This document shows, piece by piece, positions 34,577-44,242 of a DNA stretch of 64,000 nt. The DNA lies in NCBI RefSeq assembly GCF_900155425.1, contig NZ_LT700189.1:1295787-1359786 (forward strand), written 5' to 3'. The translations under genes and the position numbers were made by a program. The stretch comes from Parabacteroides massiliensis. Lineage in GTDB: Bacteria > Bacteroidota > Bacteroidia > Bacteroidales > Tannerellaceae. A model generated the notes under the pieces. It had not been told where the DNA came from. It was given only the letters and a program-made list of their open reading frames with translations, and did no database searches. Positions within the stretch are counted from its first letter, which is position 1. Each line of letters opens with the position of its first letter.

Positions 34577-36223
34577 ATGACAAAGAGTGCATTACAAATT
34601 GCAAGAGCAGCTTACCAGCCAAAGGTTCCCGCTGCATTGAAAGGCGCTGTGAAAGCCGTAGATGGTGAGTATACACAATCAGTTGCCGATCAGGACGAAA
34701 TCAAGAAATTGTTCCCGAACACGTACGGAATGCCAGTCGTTACTTTCGAAAAGAGTAACGAGAAGAAAGAGCTGCCGGCAATGAACGTCGGTGTGATCCT
34801 TTCCGGAGGTCAGGCTCCTGGTGGCCATAACGTGATTGCAGGTCTGTTCGACGGTATCAAGGCTAATAACGCAGCTTCTCGTCTGTATGGCTTTATCCTG
34901 GGACCTGGCGGTCTGATCGATCATAAATATATGGAACTGACAGCTGACATTATCGACGAATACCGTAACACGGGTGGTTTCGATATGATCGGTTCTGGTC
35001 GTACCAAACTGGAAACAAAAGAACAGTTCGACAAAGGGTTGGAAATCCTGAAAGAGCTGAACATCAAAGCTCTGGTTATCATCGGTGGAGATGACTCCAA
35101 CACAAATGCCTGCGTATTGGCCGAATATTACAAGGCTACAGGTGCCGGCGTTCAGGTAATCGGCTGTCCGAAGACGATTGACGGTGACCTGAAGAACGAG
35201 CAGATCGAAACTTCTTTTGGTTTCGACACTGCTTGCAAGGTCTATTCCGAAGTTATCGGTAATATCCAGCGTGACTGTAACTCTGCACAGAAATACTGGC
35301 ACTTCATCAAATTGATGGGACGTTCCGCTTCCCATATCGCTTTGGAATGTGCTTTGCAGACTCAGCCGAACATCTGTATCATCTCCGAAGAAGTGGAAGA
35401 AAAGAACATGTCTTTGGACGATATCGTGACGTATATTGCCGGAATCGTTGCCAAACGTGCTGCCGAAGGACATAACTTCGGTACGGTGCTGATCCCCGAA
35501 GGTCTGATCGAATTCGTCCCGGCCATGAAACGCCTGATTGCCGAGCTGAATGACTTCCTGGCTAAACACGATGCAGAATTCAAGATGATCAAGAAGAGCG
35601 AACAGCGTGCTTACATCATCAGCAAGCTGACAAAAGAAAATTCCGACCTGTATGCTTCTCTGCCAGAAGGCGTGGCTCGTCAGTTGTCTTTGGATCGTGA
35701 CCCGCACGGAAACGTTCAGGTTTCTCTGATCGAAACAGAAAAGCTGCTGTCTGAAATGGTAGGCAAGAAGTTGGCTGAATGGAAAGCAGAAGGCAAATAT
35801 AACGGTAAGTTCGCTGCACAGCACCACTTCTTCGGATATGAAGGCCGTTGCGCAGCTCCGTCCAACTACGATGCAGACTATTGCTATTCTTTGGGCTACA
35901 CGGCTTCTTGCCTGATCGCTGCCGGCAAGACCGGTTATATGTCTTCCGTACGTAACACGACTGCTCCGGCTGACAAATGGATCGCTGGCGGTATCCCTGT
36001 AACCATGATGATGAACATGGAAAAACGTCACGGCGAAATGAAACCGGTTATCCAGAAAGCGCTGGTTAAGCTCGATGGTGCTCCTTTCAAGAAATTCGCA
36101 GCCAACCGCGACGAATGGGCTATGACGACAAGCTATGTTTATCCCGGTCCTATCCAGTACTTCGGTCCGACTGAAGTTTGCGACGAACCGACCAAGACAT
36201 TGCAGTTGGAACAGGCAAAATAA
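34577..36223 (+). CDS. pfp: diphosphate--fructose-6-phosphate 1-phosphotransferase
   Basis: 548 residues, the length of the long (plant beta-like) PPi-PFK group. It phosphorylates fructose-6-phosphate with pyrophosphate in glycolysis, reversibly. GGQAPGGHN near residue 78 is the phosphate-binding loop; GGDD at 170-173 has the second Asp that marks PPi rather than ATP use; PKTIDGDL holds the catalytic Asp; [14 protein letters not shown] is the substrate-binding segment. Cytosolic. Single-gene unit with its own promoter and terminator; not part of the mannan locus by function, though directly downstream. Confidence 0.95.
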   Translation: MTKSALQIARAAYQPKVPAALKGAVKAVDGEYTQSVADQDEIKKLFPNTYGMPVVTFEKSNEKKELPAMNVGVILSGGQAPGGHNVIAGLFDGIKANNAASRLYGFILGPGGLIDHKYMELTADIIDEYRNTGGFDMIGSGRTKLETKEQFDKGLEILKELNIKALVIIGGDDSNTNACVLAEYYKATGAGVQVIGCPKTIDGDLKNEQIETSFGFDTACKVYSEVIGNIQRDCNSAQKYWHFIKLMGRSASHIALECALQTQPNICIISEEVEEKNMSLDDIVTYIAGIVAKRAAEGHNFGTVLIPEGLIEFVPAMKRLIAELNDFLAKHDAEFKMIKKSEQRAYIISKLTKENSDLYASLPEGVARQLSLDRDPHGNVQVSLIETEKLLSEMVGKKLAEWKAEGKYNGKFAAQHHFFGYEGRCAAPSNYDADYCYSLGYTASCLIAAGKTGYMSSVRNTTAPADKWIAGGIPVTMMMNMEKRHGEMKPVIQKALVKLDGAPFKKFAANRDEWAMTTSYVYPGPIQYFGPTEVCDEPTKTLQLEQAK

Positions 36224-36256
36224 TATATCCGACGATATATAATTATCAATAAATGA

Positions 36257-36293
36257 TAGAGGTAAGGCATTCCGCTTTACCTCTATTTTTTTT
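36257..36293 (+). terminator. pfp terminator
   Basis: TAGAGGTAAG (36257-36266) pairs with CTTTACCTCTA (36275-36285), followed by a run of eight T. Confidence 0.85.
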
Positions 36294-36359
36294 CATACTA
36301 TCTGCTTCCATATAATAATTAAGTATTATTTTAATATGTGGCAATATAAGGTTTTTCCG

Positions 36360-36367
36360 TATCTTTG
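36360..36367 (+). promoter_or_regulatory. ribE -7 box TATCTTTG
   Basis: 31 bp before the start at 36398; no FMN riboswitch sequence is seen upstream. Confidence 0.55.
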
Positions 36368-36397
36368 GACTTCGATAATCATTAAAACAACAATCTT

Positions 36398-37000
36398 ATG
36401 TTTTCAGGAATTGTAGAAGAAACAGCTCAGGTCGTGGCGATCGAGCATGATAAGGACAACATTCATATCACGATGAAATGCTCTTTTGTCGATGAATTGA
36501 AGATTGACCAGAGTGTGGCCCATAATGGGGTTTGCCTGACAGTGGTCCGCAAAGATGGTGATACATTCACTACCACAGCTATGCGCGAAACCCTGGAACG
36601 TTCCAACCTGGGGCTGCTAAAACCCGGTTCGCTCGTGAATCTGGAGCGCAGTATGATGATGAACGGACGCCTGGACGGACATATCGTACAGGGACATGTT
36701 GACCAGACCGCCGTTTGCACAAGCGTGGAAGATGCCAACGGAAGCTGGTATTATACCTTCGAATATCCGTTCGATAAGGAAATGGCACAGCAGGGATATA
36801 TCACTGTCGAGAAAGGTTCCGTCTGTGTCAACGGTGTCAGCCTGACCGTCTGCAATTCGAAACAGAACAGTTTTCAGGTGGCGATCATTCCGTATACGCA
36901 CGATAACACCAACTTCTGCCAGATCGAAAAAGGTACGGTCGTCAATCTTGAATTCGATATCGTAGGTAAGTATATCAGTAAAATGATGCAGTTCAAATGA
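36398..37000 (+). CDS. ribE: riboflavin synthase alpha subunit
   Basis: 200 residues, the normal length. It converts two 6,7-dimethyl-8-ribityllumazine molecules into riboflavin and a pyrimidine. Two tandem lumazine-binding barrels: MFSGIVEE...VAHNGVCLTVV in the first and GHVDQTA...GSVCVNGVSLTV in the second. The N-terminal MFSGIVEE is diagnostic. Its TGA overlaps the ATG of the nitroreductase gene, a flavoenzyme family, which fits a flavin-related operon. Confidence 0.96.
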   Translation: MFSGIVEETAQVVAIEHDKDNIHITMKCSFVDELKIDQSVAHNGVCLTVVRKDGDTFTTTAMRETLERSNLGLLKPGSLVNLERSMMMNGRLDGHIVQGHVDQTAVCTSVEDANGSWYYTFEYPFDKEMAQQGYITVEKGSVCVNGVSLTVCNSKQNSFQVAIIPYTHDNTNFCQIEKGTVVNLEFDIVGKYISKMMQFK

Positions 37001-37542
37001 AAGATTTCCTCTCTTTAGCAAGCCGGCGTCAAAGTGACCGGGCTTTTGATCCGCAGCGTCCGGTTGAGAAGGAGAAATTGCAACGTATTCTGGAGGCGGC
37101 GTGTCTCGCGCCGTCTGCCTGTAATTCGCAACCTTGGCATTTTATCGTGGTGGATGATCCCGAACTGAAGAACCGGGTGGCGGACGCAACTTCGAACCGT
37201 GTTCTGGGAATGAATCATTTCACCAAACAGGCGCCCGTACATATCTTGGTCGTGGAGGAGAAACCGAACCTGACGGCAGGTATAGGCTCGTGGATCAAGG
37301 ACAAGAATTTCTCCCATCTGGATATCGGCATAACGGCTGCCCATCTTGTGCTGGCTGCCGAAGACGAAGGGTTGGGAAGTTGCATAGTCGGTTGGTTCGA
37401 TGAAACGAAAGTCCGTAAACTATTGGATATCCCCTCCGGCAAACGCGTTCTGTTGGATATCGTCATCGGCTATTCCACCCAGCCGGACAGACCCAAGAAG
37501 CGCAAAGATCCGAAAGAGGTGATCAGCTATAATCGGTATTGA
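36997..37542 (+). CDS. nitroreductase family flavoprotein
   Basis: 181 residues. FMN-binding nitroreductase fold: ASRRQSDRAFDP at the start (Arg residues contacting FMN phosphate), APSACNSQPWHFIVV, and GLGSCIVGWF near the C-terminus. Translation is coupled to ribE by a 4-base overlap. Substrate unknown; family members reduce nitro compounds, quinones or enones with NAD(P)H. Confidence 0.92.
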   Translation: MKDFLSLASRRQSDRAFDPQRPVEKEKLQRILEAACLAPSACNSQPWHFIVVDDPELKNRVADATSNRVLGMNHFTKQAPVHILVVEEKPNLTAGIGSWIKDKNFSHLDIGITAAHLVLAAEDEGLGSCIVGWFDETKVRKLLDIPSGKRVLLDIVIGYSTQPDRPKKRKDPKEVISYNRY

Positions 37543-37553
37543 ATTCTACAGGT

Positions 37554-37588
37554 AAATAATGAAGGTGTCAAAACAGCCTTCATTATTT
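37554..37588. terminator. bidirectional terminator between nitroreductase and MATE genes
   Basis: AAATAATGAAGG (37554-37565) pairs with CCTTCATTATTT (37577-37588); convergent genes on both sides, with the stem touching the MATE stop codon. Confidence 0.75.
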
Positions 37589-38951
37589 ATTGTTTTGTCC
37601 CTTCCTTGATAATACATCTCCGTTTCCAGATCCCCGTCTTGTAATAAACGAAGGTCACGATCAACCCGATTGTGATGCTGAAACCGATCGCCCACCAGAT
37701 TCCGCTACGTCCCAACCACGAACTGAGATAATAGGCAAGAGGAATACGGATTAGCCAGAGGCAAACCAAGCTGGTTATCATTGGAAATAGAGTGTCTCCG
37801 GCTCCCCTGAGCGCCCCGTTATACACATTCAGCGCTCCGTGTATGATGAAGAAACCACCGATAATCAGCAGATATTCCTTTCCGATCGCCACGACATCCG
37901 CGTCTTTCGTGAAAACCTTCATCATCTCGTCGCCGAACAGATAAACGGCAGTAAAAGTCAATAGCCCCAAGACTACATTTGTGTACATAGTAAACCGTAC
38001 CCCTTTTTTCACCCGTTCCAGCTTCCCTGCTCCGATATTTTGTCCGCAAAAAGCGGCCAATGCTCCAGACAGGGTGAGGACGGCCTGTGTGATGATCGTA
38101 TCTATTTTCCCGGCGGCTCCGTAGGCTGTCAGCGTGTTGGTCCCGAAACTGTTCACAATCCCCAACAAGGCGATCAACCCGAGGGCGATCGCGCATTGCT
38201 GTACGCTTGTCGGTAGTCCGATTTTCAGACTCTCTTTGAATAGCTTCCAGTCGAACAGCATATCTTGCTTTTTGATGGACAACAAAGGGTGCGTGTTGTT
38301 TACATACGCCAAAGCGATACACATACCGATCCCCTGCGAAATGACCGTCGCCCGTGCCGCTCCCTCGATGCCCCATTCGAATACGAGTATGAAAAGCAGG
38401 TCGAACACAATGTTCAGGATTGTCGTGATCAGAATGAACAGCATGGGACGGACAGACTCGCCTACACCTCGCAAAATCGAAATGATGCTGTTGAAGGTCA
38501 CGAACAGAAATGTCCCTCCTATATAAATACGGAAATAAGCCACCGCTTGCGGAATGACCTCTTCCGGTGTATTGGTCAGGCGGAAAACCGGTTCGGCGAA
38601 AATAATCCCGGCAATGGACAATGTCACGCCCCCGACTAACATGAAGATGAAGAAGGACGAAAATGCAAGCTGCACCTTCTGGTACAGTTTAGCTCCGAAA
38701 AGTTGAGAAATGACTACCGTCGTTCCACTTCCGACACCGATCACGAATGAAATGATGAAGTAATAGATGAAGAAGGAAGCCGATACAGCCGCCAATGCCT
38801 CTTTCCCCAGAAACTGTCCGACAATAATGCTGTCTGTTATGTTATAGAACTGTTGCAGCAGATTCCCGATCAACAACGGTAATGCAAAGCGAACGATCAC
38901 TTTCCATACCTTCCCCTTCGTCAGATCCGTATTTCCTTTTTTTTTGTCCAT
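37587..38951 (-). CDS. MATE family efflux transporter
   Basis: 454 residues with twelve predicted membrane helices in two six-helix halves. Starts with a Lys-rich MDKKKGNTDLTKGKVWKVIVRFALPLLIGN, then NITDSIIVGQFLGKEALAAV, a typical MATE segment, and a second-half counterpart around GAAGKIDTIITQAV. Cation-driven export of drugs or metabolites across the inner membrane; substrate unknown. Minus strand, upstream of nothing it clearly cooperates with. Confidence 0.94.
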   Translation of the reverse strand: MDKKKGNTDLTKGKVWKVIVRFALPLLIGNLLQQFYNITDSIIVGQFLGKEALAAVSASFFIYYFIISFVIGVGSGTTVVISQLFGAKLYQKVQLAFSSFFIFMLVGGVTLSIAGIIFAEPVFRLTNTPEEVIPQAVAYFRIYIGGTFLFVTFNSIISILRGVGESVRPMLFILITTILNIVFDLLFILVFEWGIEGAARATVISQGIGMCIALAYVNNTHPLLSIKKQDMLFDWKLFKESLKIGLPTSVQQCAIALGLIALLGIVNSFGTNTLTAYGAAGKIDTIITQAVLTLSGALAAFCGQNIGAGKLERVKKGVRFTMYTNVVLGLLTFTAVYLFGDEMMKVFTKDADVVAIGKEYLLIIGGFFIIHGALNVYNGALRGAGDTLFPMITSLVCLWLIRIPLAYYLSSWLGRSGIWWAIGFSITIGLIVTFVYYKTGIWKRRCIIKEGTKQ

Positions 38952-38955
38952 CCCC

Positions 38956-38993
38956 TAATAATTGTCAATTGTCAATTTCCCGTTGTCAATTGT
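38956..38993. repeat. AATTGTCAATT-type short repeats
   Basis: Three overlapping TTGTCAATT units between the MATE and YihY genes. A related AATTGACAATTGGCAATTG run is at 40834-40860. Confidence 0.5.
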
Positions 38994-40352
38994 TCAAAGG
39001 TCTTTCAATAAAATGTTATCATTTGCCTTAATCATGTCTTCGCGGGTTTTCAGCAAGGCTTTCCATTCTTTGTTGAACAATTTGGATGTATCGATTTTGA
39101 AGTTCTCCGATCCGTATTCGTCCATGCGGGTCAACAGGTAGCTGACTGTGATCTTGTTTATGTCGATCGCCGGTTGATAGTGGACAACGCGTTCATCGTT
39201 CCCGTAATTGACTTCGATAATAATGTGCAATTCGACCAACTGATAGAGTAGCTGTGTCGTGATGCGGATCGGTATGCGGTAAGCGTCCGACAGTTCATCC
39301 GCCGTATAAGGTTTTTCTCCCTTTACGAATCGTTTTACGATCAGGGAAGCAATCAGCAACGTGAGGAAATCTTTATATCGTCGGCTGATGTTCTTGCTGT
39401 CCCGTTCGAAACTGAATTTTTTCACGTTCTGGGAAGCATACGAAATTTCCGCTCCGAACAGGCAGATCAGCCATGACAGTTGCAACCACAGCAACAACAG
39501 GGGCAAGGCGGCAAAACTACCGTAAATAGCGTTGTATTTACTCACCCAAATCTGTCCACTGATGTAGATAAACTGAAAGAACTGGAAAGCGATGCCAGAC
39601 AGGATTCCGGCAACCAGCCCGTTTACAAACCGAACCTTCGTATTGGGTAATGAAATATAAAGCCCCGTGAATGCAAGAATCGTAATGATATAAGGTGTTA
39701 TGTTCAGTATGAGCTCGACTAACGGCGTAAAAAAGAAATATTGGCTGATAAACGAGTTTTGCAAAGTTGACAGGAAAATGGACAAACCACTGGAGGCCGT
39801 CATCAACACCGGAAGGATCAGGAATAAGGCCAGATAGTCGGATATTTTCCGGTACCACGGGCGTGATTTTTGTATCTGCCAAATATCGTTGAATGTATCT
39901 TCTATCGAAGAAATCAGGTTGATAACCGTGTAAAACAACAGGATTAAACCGACCCCGATGATTACGCCTCCCTGTGCCTGCGCCAAGTAGCTTTCCACGA
40001 ACTCGAATGCTTTGCTCAGTTCGGCTTCATGTCCGGGAAAATAGTCGAACAGCTCCTGGCGTACTGTCCCTTGGAAACCAAACCCTTTGGCTATCCCTAA
40101 CAATACGGCCAATAGAGGGACGATGGATAGCAACGTGCAGTAGGTGAGGGCTGATGCTTTTGTCTGCAGGTTTTCGCTCTGGAATCCTCTGACAGCAAGA
40201 ATGATGGTCTTGATTATATTGATATAAAGTTCTTTCAGACCGCTTACTTCATTTTCGGTTATCCGCCAAATGTCGTAAGTGACGAAACGGATTGTTCTTG
40301 CCAATAAGGCGTTGATCCGTTCTCCAAGCGTCTTTTTATCGGTAGTCTTCAT
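38994..40352 (-). CDS. YihY/BrkB family membrane protein
   Basis: 452 residues from MKTTDKKTLGERIN (start 40352). The frame extends to 40445 but only through an inverted-repeat element. Six membrane helices typical of YihY/virulence factor BrkB proteins: ALTYCTLLSIVPLLAVLLGIAKGFG, IEDTFNDIWQI, YNAIYGSFAALPLLLLWLQLSWLICLFGAEI. The C-terminal 130 residues form a soluble winged-helix-like part (TADELSDAYRIPIRITTQLLYQLVE), commonly present in Bacteroidota versions. Sometimes annotated as ribonuclease BN, which is historical. Function unknown. Confidence 0.92.
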   Translation of the reverse strand: MKTTDKKTLGERINALLARTIRFVTYDIWRITENEVSGLKELYINIIKTIILAVRGFQSENLQTKASALTYCTLLSIVPLLAVLLGIAKGFGFQGTVRQELFDYFPGHEAELSKAFEFVESYLAQAQGGVIIGVGLILLFYTVINLISSIEDTFNDIWQIQKSRPWYRKISDYLALFLILPVLMTASSGLSIFLSTLQNSFISQYFFFTPLVELILNITPYIITILAFTGLYISLPNTKVRFVNGLVAGILSGIAFQFFQFIYISGQIWVSKYNAIYGSFAALPLLLLWLQLSWLICLFGAEISYASQNVKKFSFERDSKNISRRYKDFLTLLIASLIVKRFVKGEKPYTADELSDAYRIPIRITTQLLYQLVELHIIIEVNYGNDERVVHYQPAIDINKITVSYLLTRMDEYGSENFKIDTSKLFNKEWKALLKTREDMIKANDNILLKDL

Positions 40353-40378
40353 ATATATAATAATGTGCCAATAAATTG

Positions 40379-40446
40379 AATGTGCCAATATACCAATAGA
40401 AAAACCATTGAATTGGCATATTGTTGAATTGGTATATTGGCACATT
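40379..40446. repeat. 19-bp perfect inverted repeat downstream of rnpB
   Basis: AATGTGCCAATATACCAAT (40379-40397) and its exact complement at 40428-40446; the 30-base interior holds further ATTGGCATATTG. Lies between the RNase P RNA 3' end and the YihY start. Confidence 0.75.
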
Positions 40447-40454
40447 ATAAAAAA

Positions 40455-40810
40455 GCAGTCTGCCTATAAGCCGGGTTCTGTACTCCCGCTTGTGCGGGAG
40501 CGTCTGCCATTTATCTCGTCTTACTGTCACCAGTAAGCTTTAGCGGTCTACCCCCCGGCATCGGACGAGCAATCCTACATGCGCCGGTATACATGACCTT
40601 ACAACCCATAAGACGTACGGCATCCCATATTGCTATAGGACCCGGTGAGCTCTTGCCTCACCTTTTCACCCTTACCGGACGAATCCGGCGGTCGTTTTCT
40701 GTTACGTTACTCCACCCTCGCGGACAGCTTCCCGTTAAGAAGTATGGTGCTCTTTGTTGCCCGGACGTTCCTCCCACCTTGAAAGATGAGCGACAGACCG
40801 GCAGACTGCG
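40455..40810 (-). ncRNA. rnpB: RNase P RNA, bacterial type A
   Basis: The minus strand begins GCAGTCTGCCGGTCTGTCGC and soon carries the conserved GGGAGGAACGTCCGGGC; it ends with ACAGAACCCGGCTTATAGGC and GCAGACTGC, which pairs with the 5' end (helix P1). About 356 nt. It is the catalytic RNA that cuts tRNA 5' leaders. A TTTTTT tract follows the 3' end. The ORF on the other strand is an artefact. Confidence 0.95.
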
Positions 40811-40817
40811 ATGGGGG

Positions 40818-40825
40818 CAAAGGTA
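40818..40825 (-). promoter_or_regulatory. rnpB -7 box TACCTTTG
   Basis: TAnnTTTG on the minus strand 8 bases before the RNA 5' end. Confidence 0.65.
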
Positions 40826-40937
40826 ATTCTTTTAATTGACAATTGGCAATTGAAAATTGAAAATTAGGATAGCCACATCAAAATAGTTCGATATGGTTCT
40901 CTTTTCATTTTCTGCCAGTCTAATTTGTTTTTGATGA

Positions 40938-41010
40938 TGTCATGTATATGTTCGACGTTGTCATGTATATTTTCGGTATTGTCGTATATGTTTTCGACAT
41001 TGTCGAAAAT
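40938..41010. repeat. 21-bp tandem repeat
   Basis: Three full units (40938-40958, 40959-40979, 40980-41000) and a partial fourth beginning TGTC, with the pattern TGTCATGTATATGTTCGACGT. The units differ at several positions. The rest of 40830-41278 has no gene; it lies upstream of the DegQ-like gene. Confidence 0.7.
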
Positions 41011-41278
41011 AGATTACATAGGCATCTAATGGCAGATTCATAGGGAACATTCTGCCTTTCCTGCTGTTATAGTATTGAATATATGACCATTTGTCAGACG
41101 GTCGATTGTTAAAAAGGTACTTTGCATTACACAGTACTGTTAATCGCAGTTAAGCCCTCGCAGAGTGCCGTTAAAAGTGATAAAAAAACAGTCCCAAATG
41201 GAATAATCGCACGTTTTTTGAGCTTTCTTTGTCGAAAGAAAAGTGTTAAATTTAAATGTTTGATAAAATAGTAAGAGT

Positions 41279-42850
41279 ATGAAAAAGATGTGGAAAAATG
41301 TGCTTGGTGTAGTTCTCGTAGCTGCAATCAGCGCGGGTGCGGCAGTTGGGACAAGTGCTTACTTGATTAATAAGAATCAATCGGTATATGGTACTTCCGG
41401 CTCAACCAATACCTTCAATCAGCCGATCCGGTTAGCCGGTTATAATACGGTTGCTGCAGAGAATACGGATTTTACTACGGCTGCAGAAAGTACGGTTCAT
41501 GGCGTTGTGCATATTAAGGCCACGACTAATGCCAAACAATATGCCGACGGAGGGAATCAGCAGCAGTATGTCGATCCGTTTGAATACTTCTTCGGATTTG
41601 GAGGACGTGGAGGTTTTCAACGCCCGCAACCGCAACCAAAGGTAGGAGCTGGTTCAGGGGTGATCATTTCGACAGATGGATATATCATAACGAACAATCA
41701 TGTGATTGATGGAGCGGATGAATTGGAAGTGACATTGAATGATAACCGTAAGTTTGTTGCTAAATTGGTCGGAACCGACCCGACGACGGATATCGCTTTG
41801 CTTAAGATCGATGCGAAAGACCTTCCTACCATTCCGTTCGGTGATTCTGAAAAACTGAAAGTAGGAGAGTGGGTGTTGGCTGTAGGTAACCCGTTTAATC
41901 TTACTTCCACGGTTACAGCCGGTATTGTGAGTGCGAAAGGGCGTGGCATCTCGATGGGAGGTGGAGATAAGAGCAAGATCGAGTCGTTTATCCAGACTGA
42001 TGCTGCCGTGAACCCTGGTAACAGTGGTGGAGCGCTGGTGAATACGAAAGGTGAGTTGATAGGTATCAATACCGCTATTTATTCCGAAACAGGGAACTTT
42101 GCCGGTTACTCTTTTGCTGTACCTATCAGCATTGCGGGGAAAGTGGCAAACGACTTGAAACAGTATGGTACGGTACAGCGTGCAATCCTGGGCGTACAGA
42201 TTATGAGCGTGGGTGACATTGCCGACATGCTGGGTTATCCGAATCTGCCGGCTAAGCAGAAGGAAGAACTGAGCGCCTTGAAATCTAAAATAAAAGTTTC
42301 CGAAGGTGCGTGTGTGTCTGATTTCGCAGATCGCAGTACTGCTAAGGAAGCCGGAATTGAGAAGGGCGACGTGATTGTAGCCGTAAATGGTGCAAAAGTG
42401 AAATCTGCAAATGCTTTGCAGGAACAGATCAGTAAATATCGTCCGGGTGACAAAGTACAGGTAACGGTAGACCGTAATGGTAGCACCAAGACATTTAATG
42501 TAGAACTTCGTAATGCACAGGGAAGTACGGCCGTTGTAAAAAGTGCCGCCGACAGTGGCGAAGTTTTAGGAGCTGCTTTTAGTGCGTTGACAAACGAGCA
42601 AAAACGTGAATTGGGTGTAAGCTATGGTATTGAAGTGACCGGTTTGCTTAATGGTAAACTGAAAGATGCCGGAATCAAAAAAGGATTCATTATCATGGTT
42701 GTGAACGATCAGAAGATTTCGTCGCCCGAACAACTGGAGAAAATAGTTGACAAGGTTTTGAAAGGCAGTGAAAACGATCGTTACATCGTAGTGAAAGGTT
42801 TTTATCCGAATGGACGTACGAAAGTATATGCTATAGATCTGGCCGAATAA
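41279..42850 (+). CDS. Do/DegQ-type periplasmic serine protease
   Basis: 523 residues with an N-terminal signal/anchor helix (about 7-30). Trypsin-like domain with the full triad: His141 in TNNHVIDGA, Asp171 in TDIALLKI, Ser249 in NPGNSGGAL. A Gly/Gln-rich loop (FGGRGGFQRPQPQPK) precedes it. Two PDZ domains follow (about 300-400 and 430-515). Acts as protease and chaperone in envelope protein quality control. Monocistronic, followed by a terminator. Confidence 0.95.
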   Translation: MKKMWKNVLGVVLVAAISAGAAVGTSAYLINKNQSVYGTSGSTNTFNQPIRLAGYNTVAAENTDFTTAAESTVHGVVHIKATTNAKQYADGGNQQQYVDPFEYFFGFGGRGGFQRPQPQPKVGAGSGVIISTDGYIITNNHVIDGADELEVTLNDNRKFVAKLVGTDPTTDIALLKIDAKDLPTIPFGDSEKLKVGEWVLAVGNPFNLTSTVTAGIVSAKGRGISMGGGDKSKIESFIQTDAAVNPGNSGGALVNTKGELIGINTAIYSETGNFAGYSFAVPISIAGKVANDLKQYGTVQRAILGVQIMSVGDIADMLGYPNLPAKQKEELSALKSKIKVSEGACVSDFADRSTAKEAGIEKGDVIVAVNGAKVKSANALQEQISKYRPGDKVQVTVDRNGSTKTFNVELRNAQGSTAVVKSAADSGEVLGAAFSALTNEQKRELGVSYGIEVTGLLNGKLKDAGIKKGFIIMVVNDQKISSPEQLEKIVDKVLKGSENDRYIVVKGFYPNGRTKVYAIDLAE

Positions 42851-42902
42851 TAAAATAACGTTATATTCGTCTTATTTGGCGGGAAGATTGTTAAAGGTTT
42901 AT

Positions 42903-42935
42903 AATTGGCTGGGTGTAGGGTGCATCCAGCCAATT
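42903..42935 (+). terminator. terminator after the DegQ-like gene
   Basis: AATTGGCTGG (42903-42912) pairs with CCAGCCAATT (42926-42935). Confidence 0.7.
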
Positions 42936-42954
42936 CTGTCAATAAAAATAATAT

Positions 42955-42962
42955 TATCTTTG
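42955..42962 (+). promoter_or_regulatory. rpoD -7 box TATCTTTG
   Basis: TAnnTTTG match 32 bp before the sigma factor start. Confidence 0.6.
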
Positions 42963-42993
42963 CACCCTGATATTCTCAATATAAAAACATTGG

Positions 42994-43854
42994 ATGAGAC
43001 AGTTAAAGATCACAAAGTCCATTACCAATCGCGAAAGCGCTTCTCTTGACAAGTATCTTCAGGAAATAGGCCGTGAAGATCTGATCACAGTAGAAGAAGA
43101 AGTAGAATTGGCACAGGCTATCAAAAGAGGCGACCGGAGAGCATTGGAAAAATTAACCAGAGCGAATCTGCGTTTTGTTGTATCTGTAGCTAAACAATAT
43201 CAAAATCAGGGGTTAAGTTTACCGGATCTTATTAATGAAGGTAACCTGGGGTTGATTAAGGCAGCTGAAAAATTTGACGAGACCAGAGGCTTTAAGTTTA
43301 TTTCCTATGCTGTGTGGTGGATTCGTCAGTCTATTTTGCAGGCTTTGGCAGAACAGTCAAGAATCGTACGTCTTCCGTTGAATCAGGTGGGTTCGTTGAA
43401 TAAAATCAGCAAAGCCTTCTCTAAATTCGAACAAGAAAATGAACGAAGACCTTCTCCTGAAGAACTTGCAGACGAATTGGATATTCCGGTAGATAAGATT
43501 TCGGATACCTTAAAAGTATCGGGAAGGCATATCTCGGTGGATGCCCCGTTTGTGGAAGGCGAAGACAACAGCCTTTTGGATGTGCTTGTTAACGATGATG
43601 CTCCTATCGCTGACCGGTCGTTAATGAACGAGTCATTGGCAAAAGAAATTGATCGAGCCCTTGCTACATTAACCGAAAGAGAATGTGAGATAATCAAAAT
43701 GTTTTTCGGTATAGGCTGTCAGGAAATGACATTGGAAGAGATTGGCGACAAATTTGGCCTCACAAGAGAGCGCGTCCGCCAGATCAAGGAAAAAGCAATT
43801 AGAAGATTAAGGCAAGGAACACGTAGCAAGCTCCTCAAATCGTATTTAGGTTAA
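42994..43854 (+). CDS. rpoD: RNA polymerase primary sigma factor
   Basis: 286 residues. Bacteroidota primary sigma (sigma-ABfr type) lacking the acidic region 1.1. Region 1.2 ([20 protein letters not shown]), region 2 ([44 protein letters not shown], which melts the -7 element), region 3 ([13 protein letters not shown]), region 4 helix-turn-helix ([29 protein letters not shown], contacting the -33 element). It is the factor expected to read the TAnnTTTG promoters in this window. Confidence 0.97.
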   Translation: MRQLKITKSITNRESASLDKYLQEIGREDLITVEEEVELAQAIKRGDRRALEKLTRANLRFVVSVAKQYQNQGLSLPDLINEGNLGLIKAAEKFDETRGFKFISYAVWWIRQSILQALAEQSRIVRLPLNQVGSLNKISKAFSKFEQENERRPSPEELADELDIPVDKISDTLKVSGRHISVDAPFVEGEDNSLLDVLVNDDAPIADRSLMNESLAKEIDRALATLTERECEIIKMFFGIGCQEMTLEEIGDKFGLTRERVRQIKEKAIRRLRQGTRSKLLKSYLG

Positions 43855-43882
43855 TCTCCTTAGGAGAAAAACAAAAGGATTT

Positions 43883-43915
43883 AAAAGCCTCTTATCCGTC
43901 AGGGTAAGGGGCTTT
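43883..43915 (+). terminator. rpoD terminator
   Basis: AAAAGCCTCTTATCC (43883-43897) pairs, with two G-T pairs, to GGGTAAGGGGCTTT (43902-43915), followed by CTTATT. Confidence 0.75.
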
Positions 43916-44098
43916 CTTATTGGTATGACCTCGGTTCAGTCTTTCTTACGTACATTATTATACATATAAAAAGTCCGTTTGCATGAATTGAAAATAGCGG
44001 CCTGTATCATACAGAAAAAAGTTTGGGTTGTAACAGTCAGTGTTTCAGAAGTTATCGTAAAAACATCACAAGAGGGATAAAAAATAGTTGCAAAAATG

Positions 44099-44130
44099 TT
44101 TGGTGCGTATGTTGTAAAGCATTACTTTTG
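44099..44130 (+). promoter_or_regulatory. rRNA-type promoter P1
   Basis: TTTG (44099-44102), 20-bp spacer, TACTTTTG (44123-44130) followed by C: a full consensus Bacteroidota promoter in tandem with P2. Confidence 0.8.
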
Positions 44131-44203
44131 CATCCGCATTCGAGAGAGAACGCAGGTGTTTAAATGATGAAACAAAAAACTTTTGAAAAAAGTTCCGAAG
44201 AAA

Positions 44204-44236
44204 TTTGGAAGTTAAAAATAAAAGTTGTTATCTTTG
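44204..44236 (+). promoter_or_regulatory. rRNA-type promoter P2
   Basis: TTTG (44204-44207), 21-bp spacer, TATCTTTG (44229-44236) followed by CACCC, as in Bacteroides rRNA operons. Confidence 0.8.
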
Positions 44237-44242
44237 CACCCA

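Noticed and set aside
36224-36397. FMN riboswitch before ribE
   Set aside because: The leader between the -7 box and the start is about 25 nt, too short, and no conserved RFN segments are seen.
40593-40826. 77-residue plus-strand ORF
   Set aside because: It is antisense to the RNase P RNA gene.
40938-41010. CRISPR-like array
   Set aside because: The 21-bp units are directly adjacent without spacers and diverged; no cas genes in the window.
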